In this document: piece after piece, positions 50,016-58,499 of the stretch
Layout: every line of letters begins with the position of its first letter
Position numbering within the stretch: position 1 is the stretch's first letter
Origin: Deltaproteobacteria bacterium
GTDB taxonomy: Bacteria; Myxococcota_A; Polyangia; Polyangiales; JADJMO01
Assembly (NCBI GenBank): GCA_016182965.1
Contig: JACPFM010000162.1
Coordinates: 26,632-90,631 of the forward strand
Direction: 5' to 3'
DNA length: 64,000 nucleotides
The notes under the pieces: generated by a model
Told to the model about the DNA's origin: nothing
Database searches by the model: none
The model's input: only the letters and a program-made list of their open reading frames with translations
Position numbers and translations under genes: made by a program

Positions 50016-50546
50016 ATGCCAGAACCCACCGGAGTCACCGCGCGAGCGCCCTCACGACGGGCAGTGATTGCGATCCTCGGCCTGGGCGTGACGCTCGGGC
50101 TCGCCGTGGGTCTCGGCGGCTTCACCTTCGTGTACGCGAAGGGCGCCTCGTACCTCGGGAGCGATCCGGCCGCCTGCGCCAACTGCCACGTGATGCAGGC
50201 GCACTTCGACGCGTGGGTGAAGGGCAGCCACCGCTCGGTCGCCGGCTGCAACGACTGTCACGCCCCGCACACCTTCTTCGGCAAGTACGCCACCAAGGCG
50301 CGCAACGGCTTCTGGCACTCGTTCTACTTCACGACCGGCAAGTTCCACGAGCCTATCCAGATCGGGCAGGCCAACCATGAGGTCACCGAGGGCGCCTGCC
50401 GCAGCTGTCACGCCGACGTCGTGCACGCCATCGATCCGTTCCTGCCGCTGCGCGGGCCGTTCGTGCCGCTGCGCGGGGCGGTCCCCAAGAAGGGGGCCGA
50501 GATGTCCTGCGTGCGCTGCCACCGCGACGTCGGGCACCCGCTCTGA
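50016..50546 (+). CDS. nrfH: cytochrome c nitrite reductase small subunit
   Basis: The membrane-anchored tetrahaem quinol oxidase that feeds NrfA. 176 residues with one N-terminal helix (AVIAILGLGVTLGLAVGLGGFTFVYA) and four CxxCH: C54-H58 (CANCH), C78 (CNDCH), C128 (CRSCH), C165 (CVRCH). GSHRSVAGCNDCHAPH and HEVTEGACRSCHADVV are the family's characteristic stretches. nrfA follows 57 bp downstream on the same strand. The ATG at 50016 has only a weak Shine-Dalgarno. Function follows from the NrfHA complex of Wolinella/Desulfovibrio. Confidence 0.95.
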   Translation: MPEPTGVTARAPSRRAVIAILGLGVTLGLAVGLGGFTFVYAKGASYLGSDPAACANCHVMQAHFDAWVKGSHRSVAGCNDCHAPHTFFGKYATKARNGFWHSFYFTTGKFHEPIQIGQANHEVTEGACRSCHADVVHAIDPFLPLRGPFVPLRGAVPKKGAEMSCVRCHRDVGHPL

Positions 50547-50602
50547 GCACACCCGCTCTGAATCGTGCCCGCTCTGAATCCTGAGAGAGACGGAGAACCC
50601 CC

Positions 50603-52144
50603 ATGACCGACGACACGCGCCGAGGATGGACGACCACGCGGCTCGTCGCCGCCACCGCCCTGGTCACCGCCACCGTCGCCGCTGCGAGCGCCGCGCTGCT
50701 GGTGAGCGTCTTCCAGCGCAAGCAAGAGGCGAAGAACCCCTTCTTCCGCGTCGTCGACCTGAAGGACGACACCGAGGACCCGGCGATCTGGGGCAAGAAC
50801 TTCCCCCACCAGTACGACGCGTACCTCAAGACCACCGATCAGATCCGCACCCGCTTCGGCGGCAGCGAGGCGGTGCCGCGCACGCCGACCCAGGCCGATC
50901 CGCGCTCGATCGTCGCGCAGTCGAAGCTCGAGGAGGACCCGCGCCTGAAGATCATGTGGGCGGGCTACGCGTTCGCGAAGGACTTCCGCGAGGAGCGCGG
51001 GCACGCGCACATGCTCAGCGACCAGACGTACACCGAGCGTCAGGTCGTCGCCAAGCAGCCCGGCACCTGCATGCACTGCCACGCGTCGGTGTACGTGCCC
51101 TACAAGAAGCTCGGCGGCGGCGATCTGATCAAGGGCTTCGAGGCGATGAACCAGATGCCCTACGTCGAGGCGCGCAAGCTGGTCACGCACCCGGTGACCT
51201 GCCTCGACTGCCACGACTCGCAGACGATGCAGCTGCGCGTCACGCGCCCCGGCTTCATCGAGGGCATCCGCGCGCTCAAGGCGTCGCAGGGCGTGAAGGA
51301 CTTCGACGCCAACCGCGACGCCACGCGCCAGGAGATGCGCGCGTACGTCTGCGGCCAGTGCCACGTCGAGTACTACTTCAAGGGGCCGGAGAAGCGGCTG
51401 ACCTACCCGTGGGCCAAGGGGATCAAGGTCGACGAGATCATGGCCTACTACGACGAGGTGGGCTTCACCGACTGGACCCACGCCGACACGGGCGCCAAGG
51501 TCCTCAAGGCGCAGCACCCCGAGTTCGAGATGTGGAGCCAGGGCATCCACGCGAAGAGCGGCGTGACCTGCGCCGACTGCCACATGCCGTACATCCGAGA
51601 GGGCGCGCTCAAGATCAGCGATCACCACGTGCGCTCGCCGCTCCTGAACATCAACCGCGCGTGCCAGCCCTGCCACAAGTGGCCGGAGCACGAGCTGAAG
51701 TCGCGCGTGGAGACGACGCAGGAGCGCTTCTTCAAGATGCGCAACCTGGCGATGGACGCGCTGGTCGCGCTCATCGGCGACCTCAAGCGCGCGAAGGACG
51801 CCGGCAAGGGCGAGGCCGATCTGAAGGTCGCGTGGGACTTCCAGAAGCGCGCGCAGTTCTACCTGGACTTCGTCGAGGCCGAGAACTCCACCGGCTTCCA
51901 CGCCGGCGCCGAGGCGATCCGCATCCTCGGCGAGTCGGTCGACTTCTCGCGCAAGGGGCAGGTCGCGCTTCGCGACGGCGGCGCCGCGGTGCCGCCGTCG
52001 CCGATCACCGACGCGGCATCGGCGATGATCTCTCCGTCGGCGAGCGTGTCCGCCGCGCCCTCGCTGTCTGCTGCGCCGAGCGTCTCCGGTGCGCCGAGCA
52101 CCTCGGCCGCGCCTTCGGCGGCCACGTCGGCGCCGAAGAAGTGA
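50603..52144 (+). CDS. nrfA: ammonia-forming nitrite reductase, CxxCH active-site variant
   Basis: A 513-residue pentahaem enzyme reducing nitrite to ammonium. Haem motifs: CMHCH 156-160, CLDCH 200-204, CGQCH 250-254, CADCH 323-327, CQPCH 354-358. The first, active-site motif in most NrfA is CxxCK with Lys as proximal ligand; here it is His. The catalytic Tyr in HVEYYF (257/258) and His305 in KAQHPEFEMW are present. An N-terminal helix anchors it. The C-terminus carries a low-complexity tail (SAAPSVSGAPSTSAAP). Good GGAG before ATG 50603. Some bacteria use this CxxCH type, so activity is plausible. Confidence 0.95.
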   Translation: MTDDTRRGWTTTRLVAATALVTATVAAASAALLVSVFQRKQEAKNPFFRVVDLKDDTEDPAIWGKNFPHQYDAYLKTTDQIRTRFGGSEAVPRTPTQADPRSIVAQSKLEEDPRLKIMWAGYAFAKDFREERGHAHMLSDQTYTERQVVAKQPGTCMHCHASVYVPYKKLGGGDLIKGFEAMNQMPYVEARKLVTHPVTCLDCHDSQTMQLRVTRPGFIEGIRALKASQGVKDFDANRDATRQEMRAYVCGQCHVEYYFKGPEKRLTYPWAKGIKVDEIMAYYDEVGFTDWTHADTGAKVLKAQHPEFEMWSQGIHAKSGVTCADCHMPYIREGALKISDHHVRSPLLNINRACQPCHKWPEHELKSRVETTQERFFKMRNLAMDALVALIGDLKRAKDAGKGEADLKVAWDFQKRAQFYLDFVEAENSTGFHAGAEAIRILGESVDFSRKGQVALRDGGAAVPPSPITDAASAMISPSASVSAAPSLSAAPSVSGAPSTSAAPSAATSAPKK

Positions 52145-52274
52145 GCACCAATTTGGAGCCGAGCCGCCGTCTTTCGCGGGTTTTGCGAAAAGCTTGCGGG
52201 ACATCCTGACAACGATCAGTGCATCCACCAAAACGCTCGCGCGCGAGCGAACAGACAGGAGCAGGATTGTGGAC

Positions 52275-53285
52275 ATGCGAATCCACTTTTCAGTCGGGCT
52301 GGTTCTGGCCGCGCTGACGTGCTCCGCGGCGGCGTCTGCGCAGGAGCCGGCCAAGAGCGCAGACGGACCGGCGCCCTCCGCGGCGGAGCCGGCGAAAGAC
52401 GCGGGAGCGGCGCCCACGGGACCGACGCCCGCCGTGAAGAAGGCGGGCTACGCGCTTCCGTACGCGATGCGCCCGGCGATCGCGCCGAACCTCGCGCGCA
52501 TCGACGCCAACTACCTGGCCCTCAAGGGCTCCACCGCCTTCTCGAGCCTCCTCACCGGCGGCTACAAGCCGATCGCGTCCATCCCCGATCTCGGCTTCTA
52601 CGCACGCGCGGGCGTCGTAGGAACGTCCATGGACGGCCTTCCGGGCAGCGGCACCGCGGTGACCAACCCGCTGTTCTTCGCCCTGTACACGCCGGAGATC
52701 GCGCCCAAGGTGCGGCTGCCGATCTTCGCCGGCGTGACCGCGCCGATCGGCTCCGGCGGAGGCAACAGCCCCGACCCGAAGGTCCGGAACGCCCTGGCCA
52801 CCGGCATCTACGCCCGTCAGGCGATGGACAACGCGTTGTTCGCCACCAACTACCTGACGCCGACCGTCGGCGCCGGCATCGCGTTCATCGACAAGGGCCT
52901 CACGGTGCAAGCCGAGGTCACGGTGCTTCAGCTGATGCGCGTGCGCGGCGACAAGATCGACGGCGACAAGTCGCGCACCAACTTCACGAGCGGCGTGAAC
53001 GTCGGCTACCTCGTGCTGCCGCCGCACCTGACGATCAGCGCCGAGCTGCACTACCAGCGGTGGCTCTCCACGCCGAAGGCGGTCGAGGCCGACGAGGCCC
53101 GCCCCGCCGACGTCCGGCTCGGGCTGCGCGATCAGCTCACCGTCGGCGGCGGCCTCCGCGCGAACATCCCGCTCGACGCCAAGATCCTGATGCGCCCCGG
53201 CATCGCCTACTTCCGCGGCCTCGACGATCCGATGGCGAAGAACCGATACTCCATCATCCAGATCGACGTGCCGATCGCGTTCTGA
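52275..53285 (+). CDS. predicted outer-membrane protein
   Basis: A 336-residue exported protein: signal peptide ending SAAASA, an Ala/Pro/Lys linker (AEPAKDAGAAPTGPTPAVKKAG) and then a barrel-like body (LARIDANYLALKGSTAF, PLFFALYTPEIAPKVRLPIFAGVTAPIG, ISAELHYQRWLSTPKAVE) ending in YSIIQIDVPIAF with a terminal Phe. It follows nrfA by 130 bp on the same strand, with AGGAG before ATG 52275. A role linked to NrfHA is possible but not shown. The stop is followed 4 nt later by a heptamer array. Confidence 0.7.
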   Translation: MRIHFSVGLVLAALTCSAAASAQEPAKSADGPAPSAAEPAKDAGAAPTGPTPAVKKAGYALPYAMRPAIAPNLARIDANYLALKGSTAFSSLLTGGYKPIASIPDLGFYARAGVVGTSMDGLPGSGTAVTNPLFFALYTPEIAPKVRLPIFAGVTAPIGSGGGNSPDPKVRNALATGIYARQAMDNALFATNYLTPTVGAGIAFIDKGLTVQAEVTVLQLMRVRGDKIDGDKSRTNFTSGVNVGYLVLPPHLTISAELHYQRWLSTPKAVEADEARPADVRLGLRDQLTVGGGLRANIPLDAKILMRPGIAYFRGLDDPMAKNRYSIIQIDVPIAF

Positions 53286-53289
53286 CCGA

Positions 53290-53320
53290 GTCGTCAGTCG
53301 TCAGTCGTCAGTCGTCAGTC
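53290..53320. repeat. GTCGTCA array behind an outer-membrane gene
   Basis: Four perfect GTCGTCA units plus GTC, beginning 4 nt after the stop at 53283-53285, in the gene's sense direction; the following CGAGACGA word resembles the flanks at 23890 and 44628. Confidence 0.8.
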
Positions 53321-53358
53321 GAGACGACACGACGGCGACGGCGCACCGCGGCGGCACG

Positions 53359-54279
53359 TCAATGCGACGCGAGGACGTGCACCACGAGCACGCCCGCGGC
53401 AACGAGCAACGCGACGGCGGAGCCGATGACGTGGCGCCGCATGGCGGACGCCGCCGCCAACGTTGAGCCGAGGATCAGCGCTCGGCCGCCTGGCGGCTCG
53501 CGATAGCCTCGTGCGTCATCCGGGAACTTGGCAAGCGCACGATCGCCGCCGACGCCGAGGTCGAGCGAGACCATGTCCCCCTCCAGCGGCTCGCCCGCGT
53601 GCGGTGCCAGCGCCGCGGCGCGCACTGCGGCCGACGTCCGTAGGTCGTGCACGAGCAGCACGACGAGCGAGATCGTGGCGACGAGCGGCACCCAAGACGG
53701 AGAGTGACGGAGGAGGGTCGCGGATCCGAAGGGGCGGCACGGCCAACGGAACACGAACGGGACCACGCAGATGACAAGCGCGTTCCGCAACACGGCACGT
53801 TCGTCGGCGGCGCGCAGCAGAGAGCGCGCGCGCGAGCGGAGGGCCGACACCGCGGTGCTCTTCGGAACGGCCAGGGCAAGGAGTAGCCATGGCGACGCGG
53901 TGAAAACGACCAGCATCTCCTGCACGCGATCATCGAATTCTCGACGACCGTCGTCGACGTAACCGCCGACAACCGACGGGGCCGTGTAGATCGCGAACGC
54001 AACAACGAGCCAACCGATCGCCCGGCTCCATGGTCGCGCTCGATCGGCGGCGAGCCACCGCCGCGAGCCGACGAACGCGTACGCACCGCAGCCGACGACC
54101 AGCGCCGCGGACAGCGCTCCGAAATACGCGAGGTTCGTCCGCTCGCGCACGTAGCGGTACGCGACGCCCTCGAACGAGGGCATGACGAGCATCGCCACCG
54201 ACGCGCCGACGATCACGAACCCCGCGCAGAGGTACCAGCGCAGCTGGTCGTGACCGTCGTCGGGCGTGCGCGGCGCCAT
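53359..54279 (-). CDS. multi-pass membrane protein, unknown function
   Basis: A 306-residue protein with roughly six hydrophobic segments: WYLCAGFVIVGASVAMLVM, LAYFGALSAALVVGCGAYAFV, IGWLVVAFAIYTAPSVVGG, SPWLLLALAVP, WVPLVATISLVVLLV and HVIGSAVALLVAAGVLVVHVLA. Between them are charged loops. No domain is recognised. ATG 54277-54279 is used. It ends 39 bp before the repeat array and stands on the same strand as purH. Confidence 0.7.
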   Translation of the reverse strand: MAPRTPDDGHDQLRWYLCAGFVIVGASVAMLVMPSFEGVAYRYVRERTNLAYFGALSAALVVGCGAYAFVGSRRWLAADRARPWSRAIGWLVVAFAIYTAPSVVGGYVDDGRREFDDRVQEMLVVFTASPWLLLALAVPKSTAVSALRSRARSLLRAADERAVLRNALVICVVPFVFRWPCRPFGSATLLRHSPSWVPLVATISLVVLLVHDLRTSAAVRAAALAPHAGEPLEGDMVSLDLGVGGDRALAKFPDDARGYREPPGGRALILGSTLAAASAMRRHVIGSAVALLVAAGVLVVHVLASH

Positions 54280-54374
54280 CGGGCACAGGCTACGCGAAGC
54301 CCCGGGATGCGGCAGCGGGTGCGGACGCGGAGGCACACGCGGACGCGCTGGCGAACGCGCGGGCGCAGGCGCAC

Positions 54375-54404
54375 GGGCTCGGGCTTGCGCGCGGGCCCGA
54401 GCCC
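54375..54404 (-). terminator. GC hairpin downstream of purH
   Basis: A perfect 10-bp stem, GGGCTCGGGC at 54375-54384 and its complement at 54395-54404, with a 10-nt loop, lies 10 nt beyond the purH stop codon. There is no T-run, as often in high-GC genomes, so the terminator role is inferred from position. Confidence 0.5.
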
Positions 54405-54414
54405 ACGCGGCTTC

Positions 54415-56025
54415 TCAGTGACGGAAGTGGCGCACGCCGGTGAACACCATGGCGATCCCTGCGGCGTCTGCGGCCGCGATCACCTCGGCGTCCTTCACGC
54501 TGCCTCCCGGCTGCGCGATGGCGGTGATCCCGCCGCGCGCCGCCGTCTCGACCCCGTCGGGGAACGGGAAGAACGCGTCGCTCCCGAGCACGCTCCCCTT
54601 CGCGAGCTCGCCGGCCTTGCGGAGCGCGATCTCGACCGACACCACGCGCGACATCTGCCCCGCGCCGACGCCGACGGTGCGCAGCACCCCCGCCCCCTCG
54701 CCCGGCTTCGCCAGCACGATCGCGTTCGACTTCACGTGCTTGGTCACCCGCCACGCGAACGACAGCGCGCGCAGCTCCTCGTCGGTCGGCGCGCGCTTGG
54801 TCACCACCCTCGCGCGCTCGACCTCGCCCTCGCCCGAGAGATCGGCGCTCATCGCCGCGAGCCCGCCGCCGATCTTGCGGTAGTCGAGCTGCACGCGATC
54901 GGCCGAAGGCGCGGCAGAGGCGGCGAGCAGGCGCAGGTTCTTCTTCGCGCGGAGGATCTCGAGCGCCTTTCCGGAGAACGACGGGGCCACGATGCACTCG
55001 AGGAAGATCTCGCTCATCGACTTGGCCGTGACCTCGTCGACCTCGCGGTTGAGCGCGACGATGCCGCCGAAGGCGCTGACCGGATCGGCGTCGCGGGCGA
55101 CGCGGTACGCCTCGTCGAGCGTCTCGGCGATCGCGGTGCCGCACGGGTTGGTGTGCTTGACGATCACGCAGCCCGAGACCTTCGCCGCGTCGAACTCGCG
55201 CACGGCGTCGAGCGCGGCCTGCACGTCGACGAAGTTGTTGAACGACAGCTCCTTGCCGCCGGCGCCGAGCGACTCGGCGCGCGCCAGCGAGCCTTCCGGA
55301 GCGGTGCGCTCGCGGTAGAAGGCCCCCGTCTGGTGCGGGTTCTCGCCGTAGCGCAGCTTGTACCCCTTCTCGAACGTCAGCGTCAGGTACTGGGGGTAGA
55401 GCGGATCGTCCTCGCGCGACAGATACGCGGCGATCGCGCCGTCGTACGCGGCGGTGTGCGCGAAGGCCTTGGCCGCGAGCCGCGCGCGGGTCGCCAGCGT
55501 GGTGCCGTTCTTCTCCGCGAGCTCGGCGAGCACCGCCGCGTAGTCGCTCGGATCGACGAGCACGGTGACGCGCGGGTGGGACTTGGCGGCCGAGCGGACC
55601 ATCGACGGACCGCCGATGTCGATCTCCTCGATGACCTCTGCGTGCGAGGCGCTGCCCTTCGCGACCGTCTGCTCGAACGGGTAGAGGTTCACCACCACGA
55701 GGTCGATCGGCTTGCCGCCGACCTTCGCGAGATCGGCGTCGTCCATGTCGCCGCGCATCAGGATGCCGCCGTGCACGCGCGGGTGGAGCGTCTTCACGCG
55801 ACCGCCCATGATCTCGGGCGAGCCGGTGTACTCGCTCACCTGCGTCACCTTCACGCCTGCGTCGACGAGCGCCTTGGCGGTGCCGCCGGTGGAGAGGATC
55901 TCGACGCCGCGCGCAGCGAGCGCGCGACCGAGCTCGACGATCCCATGCTTGTCGGAGACGGAGATCAGCGCCCGACGAACGGGCTGCAGATCGGCGAGCG
56001 GCGGAGCGGGAGCCTTTGCGGACAT
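54415..56025 (-). CDS. purH: bifunctional AICAR formyltransferase/IMP cyclohydrolase
   Basis: The last two steps of de novo purine synthesis in the cytoplasm: AICAR formylation and ring closure to IMP. 536 residues, normal length. N-terminal IMP cyclohydrolase: SVSDKHGIVELGRAL, STGGTAKAL, MGGRVKTLHPRVHGG. C-terminal formyltransferase: KLRYGENPHQ, VIVKHTNPCGTAIA, SDAFFPFPDGVE, GGSVKDAEVI and the final MVFTGVRHFRH. ATG 56023-56025. It is divergent from trpD, 93 bp apart. Confidence 0.98.
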   Translation of the reverse strand: MSAKAPAPPLADLQPVRRALISVSDKHGIVELGRALAARGVEILSTGGTAKALVDAGVKVTQVSEYTGSPEIMGGRVKTLHPRVHGGILMRGDMDDADLAKVGGKPIDLVVVNLYPFEQTVAKGSASHAEVIEEIDIGGPSMVRSAAKSHPRVTVLVDPSDYAAVLAELAEKNGTTLATRARLAAKAFAHTAAYDGAIAAYLSREDDPLYPQYLTLTFEKGYKLRYGENPHQTGAFYRERTAPEGSLARAESLGAGGKELSFNNFVDVQAALDAVREFDAAKVSGCVIVKHTNPCGTAIAETLDEAYRVARDADPVSAFGGIVALNREVDEVTAKSMSEIFLECIVAPSFSGKALEILRAKKNLRLLAASAAPSADRVQLDYRKIGGGLAAMSADLSGEGEVERARVVTKRAPTDEELRALSFAWRVTKHVKSNAIVLAKPGEGAGVLRTVGVGAGQMSRVVSVEIALRKAGELAKGSVLGSDAFFPFPDGVETAARGGITAIAQPGGSVKDAEVIAAADAAGIAMVFTGVRHFRH

Positions 56026-56118
56026 GGCCGCGGGGCTAATGACGCGGTGCGCGAGGGGCAAGGGTGACGGCAGAGCCGGGCGGGCGAAATGGGGCGAATT
56101 GCCCTACAATGCCCGCCC

Positions 56119-57204
56119 GTGTCTTCGTTCCCGCAACTGCTCGAGCGGCTGCTCGCGCGCGAGGAGCTGCCCGCCGAGGCGATCGAGCAGCTGTTCGGCG
56201 CCATCCTCGACGGAGCGCTGACCCAGGCCCAGATCGCCGCCGCCGCCGTCGCGCTGCGCGCCAAGGGGGAGACGGCCGGCGAGATCGCCGCCGCCGCCCG
56301 CGCCCTGCGCGCGCGCGCCAAGACGATCGACGCCCACGTCGAGGGCCCGATCCTCGACACGTGCGGCACCGGCGGAGACAGCGCCGCGACCTTCAACGTC
56401 TCCACGCTGGCGGCGGTCGTGGTGGCGGCGGCGGGCGTGCACGTCGCCAAGCACGGCAACCGCGCGATCTCCTCGCGCTCGGGCAGCGCCGACCTGCTCG
56501 AGGCGCTCGGCATCCCGATCGAGGACGGCGGCGATCACGCCGGGTTCGACGCGCGGCTGCGCGCCTGCCTCGAGCGCGACCGCATCGCGTTCTTCTTCGC
56601 GCCCCGCCACCATTCGGCGCTCCGCCACGCCGCGCCGGTCCGCCGCGAGCTCGGCGTGCGGACGATCTTCAACCTGCTCGGGCCGCTCTCGAACCCAGCG
56701 GGCGCGACCCACCAGCTGCTCGGCGTCTTCGACGACGCGCGGCGCCACGCCTTCGCCGAGGTCCTGCGCCTGCTGGGCGTCCGCGCGGCGTGGGTCGTCC
56801 ACGGTCTGCCCGTCGACGGCGCGCCGCGAGGGCTCGACGAGGTCTCGCCGGCGGGTCCCACGCACGTGTCCGAGCTGCGCGCCGACGGGACCATCGTCGA
56901 TCGCACGGTCGAGCCGCGCGACGCCGGCCTCGAGCCGGTGGCCCTCGCCTCGCTGGCCGGCGGCGACGCCATCGCCAACGCGGCCATCGCGCGCTCGGTG
57001 CTCGCGGGCGAGCGCAACGGCGCGCGCGTCGCCGTCGTGCTGAACGCGGCGTGCGCCCTCCTGCTCGCCGGTCGCGCCAGCGATCTCCGCGAGGCGCGCG
57101 AGCGCGCGGAGGCGGCGATCGATCGGGGTGACGCGGCCGCGACGCTCGACGCCTGGCGCGAGCACATGCGCGGCGACACGGGCGGAGAAGGCGCGCCATC
57201 GTGA
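56119..57204 (+). CDS. trpD: anthranilate phosphoribosyltransferase
   Basis: The second step of tryptophan biosynthesis: transfer of phosphoribose from PRPP to anthranilate. 361 residues. The PRPP-binding DTCGTGGDSAATFNVSTLAA is intact, followed by VAKHGNRAISSRSGSADLLEALG and NLLGPLSNPAGATHQLLGVF. The start is GTG 56119-56121; an ATG at 56089 adds ten residues. Its stop overlaps the trpC GTG (GTGA), so the two are coupled. No trpE, trpG, trpB or trpA is in the window. Confidence 0.96.
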   Translation: MSSFPQLLERLLAREELPAEAIEQLFGAILDGALTQAQIAAAAVALRAKGETAGEIAAAARALRARAKTIDAHVEGPILDTCGTGGDSAATFNVSTLAAVVVAAAGVHVAKHGNRAISSRSGSADLLEALGIPIEDGGDHAGFDARLRACLERDRIAFFFAPRHHSALRHAAPVRRELGVRTIFNLLGPLSNPAGATHQLLGVFDDARRHAFAEVLRLLGVRAAWVVHGLPVDGAPRGLDEVSPAGPTHVSELRADGTIVDRTVEPRDAGLEPVALASLAGGDAIANAAIARSVLAGERNGARVAVVLNAACALLLAGRASDLREARERAEAAIDRGDAAATLDAWREHMRGDTGGEGAPS

Positions 57205-57983
57205 GCGTGCTCGACGCGATCCTCGCGGCGACGCGCGCGGAGTGCGCGCGCCTGCACGCCGAGCTGCCGCCGCCCGTCGATCACCGCCCGATCGACGTCG
57301 CGGCGCGGTTGTCGCGCGCGCGCGCCGTCACCGACGTGCCGCTGCGCCTGATCGCGGAGATCAAGAAGCGCTCCCCCTCGGCCGGCGCGCTCTCCCGCGC
57401 GCTCGGCGTCGAGCAGCGCGCCGCCGTCTACGCGCGCGAGGGCGCCACGATGATCAGCGTGCTCGTCGACCGCGCGCACTTCGACGGCGGCTACGACGAC
57501 CTGTCGCGCGCGCGCGCCGTCACCGACGTGCCGCTGCTCGCCAAGGGGTTCACGATCGACGACGTGCAGCTCGAGGCCGCGCGGCGCGCCGGCGCCGACG
57601 CGGTGCTGCTCATCGCGCGCATCCTCGACGACGCCGCGCTGCGCGCGCTGCTCGCGGGCAGCGTGGCCCGCGGGCTGACGCCGATCGTCGAGGTCGTCGA
57701 CGAGCAGGAGCTCTCGCGCGCGCTCGCGGCCGACGCGCGGGTCATCGGCGTCAACGCGCGCGATCTCGCGACGCTGATGATGGATCGCGCGCGCGCCGCG
57801 CGCGTGCTCGCCGCGATCCCCGAGGGCCGCGTCGCGCTGTGGTTCTCCGGCGTGAGCGAGCCCGCGGAGATCGCGACGCTGAGGGCATCGCGCGTCGACG
57901 GCGCGCTCATCGGCGAGGCCCTCATGCGTCACGACGATCCCGCGCCGCTGCTCCGCGCGATGATCGACGCCGCCGGCCGCTGA
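57201..57983 (+). CDS. trpC: indole-3-glycerol phosphate synthase, atypical
   Basis: Closes the indole ring from CdRP in tryptophan synthesis, 260 residues, a TIM barrel. AEIKKRSPSAG, LLAKGF (the catalytic acid Lys), IVEVVDEQEL (catalytic Glu) and GVNARDL (Asn) are present. Two things differ. The usual SESGI loop near the end is WFSGV, so the Glu there is Phe. And the 36-nt stretch encoding LSRARAVTDVPL occurs twice, at 57310-57345 and 57502-57537, exactly identical. It begins with GTG overlapping the trpD stop. Confidence 0.9.
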   Translation: MSVLDAILAATRAECARLHAELPPPVDHRPIDVAARLSRARAVTDVPLRLIAEIKKRSPSAGALSRALGVEQRAAVYAREGATMISVLVDRAHFDGGYDDLSRARAVTDVPLLAKGFTIDDVQLEAARRAGADAVLLIARILDDAALRALLAGSVARGLTPIVEVVDEQELSRALAADARVIGVNARDLATLMMDRARAARVLAAIPEGRVALWFSGVSEPAEIATLRASRVDGALIGEALMRHDDPAPLLRAMIDAAGR

Positions 57984-57994
57984 AGACCTGTCTC

Positions 57995-58384
57995 TCAGGC
58001 CTCGGCCGCGAAGGCTTCTTCCACGAGCTGCGCGAGGCGGGCGGCGGTCGCGGCGCACTTCTGCAGCACGGTGACGCCCTGCCGCTGCAGCTCTTCGAGC
58101 TCCTTGCTGGACGCGCCCGTCAGCACCGCGACCGGAACCCCGGCGCTGCGGGCGGCGTCGACGACGCGCAGGCCGGCAGCGTCGTCGTCGTTCATGCGCA
58201 TGTCGGTCACCACGAGGCGGATGCTCGTCGAGCGCAGCTGCCACTGCGCGGTCTCGGCGTCGGACGCGTAGACGACGACTGCGTCCGGTCGCACGCGCTG
58301 CACGACCCGCCGGAGCACGACGAGGAGCGCCGGTTCATCGTCGACGAGGAGGACGCGATGGCCGTGTCGGATGGTGCCGGGCAT
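57995..58384 (-). CDS. single-domain response regulator
   Basis: A 129-residue CheY-like receiver. The acidic pair is VDDE (D15-E17), the phosphorylation site D61 in LVVTDMRMND, and a Thr in AVLTGAS; the usual Lys-Pro is LQKC, so the Pro is missing. There is no output domain or adjacent kinase. The ATG at 58382-58384 has GGGAGCC. It is divergent from a vWA lipoprotein gene. Confidence 0.82.
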   Translation of the reverse strand: MPGTIRHGHRVLLVDDEPALLVVLRRVVQRVRPDAVVVYASDAETAQWQLRSTSIRLVVTDMRMNDDDAAGLRVVDAARSAGVPVAVLTGASSKELEELQRQGVTVLQKCAATAARLAQLVEEAFAAEA

Positions 58385-58499
58385 CAGAGGCTCCCTAACA
58401 TGAATTTCCCAAGTGCCCAGTGTAGTTTCGCGCGCATCGCCGCGCTGGCGCCCGCCGACCGCGGCGCCGGTGCGCCCCTGCGCTACATTGAGTCCGCCC

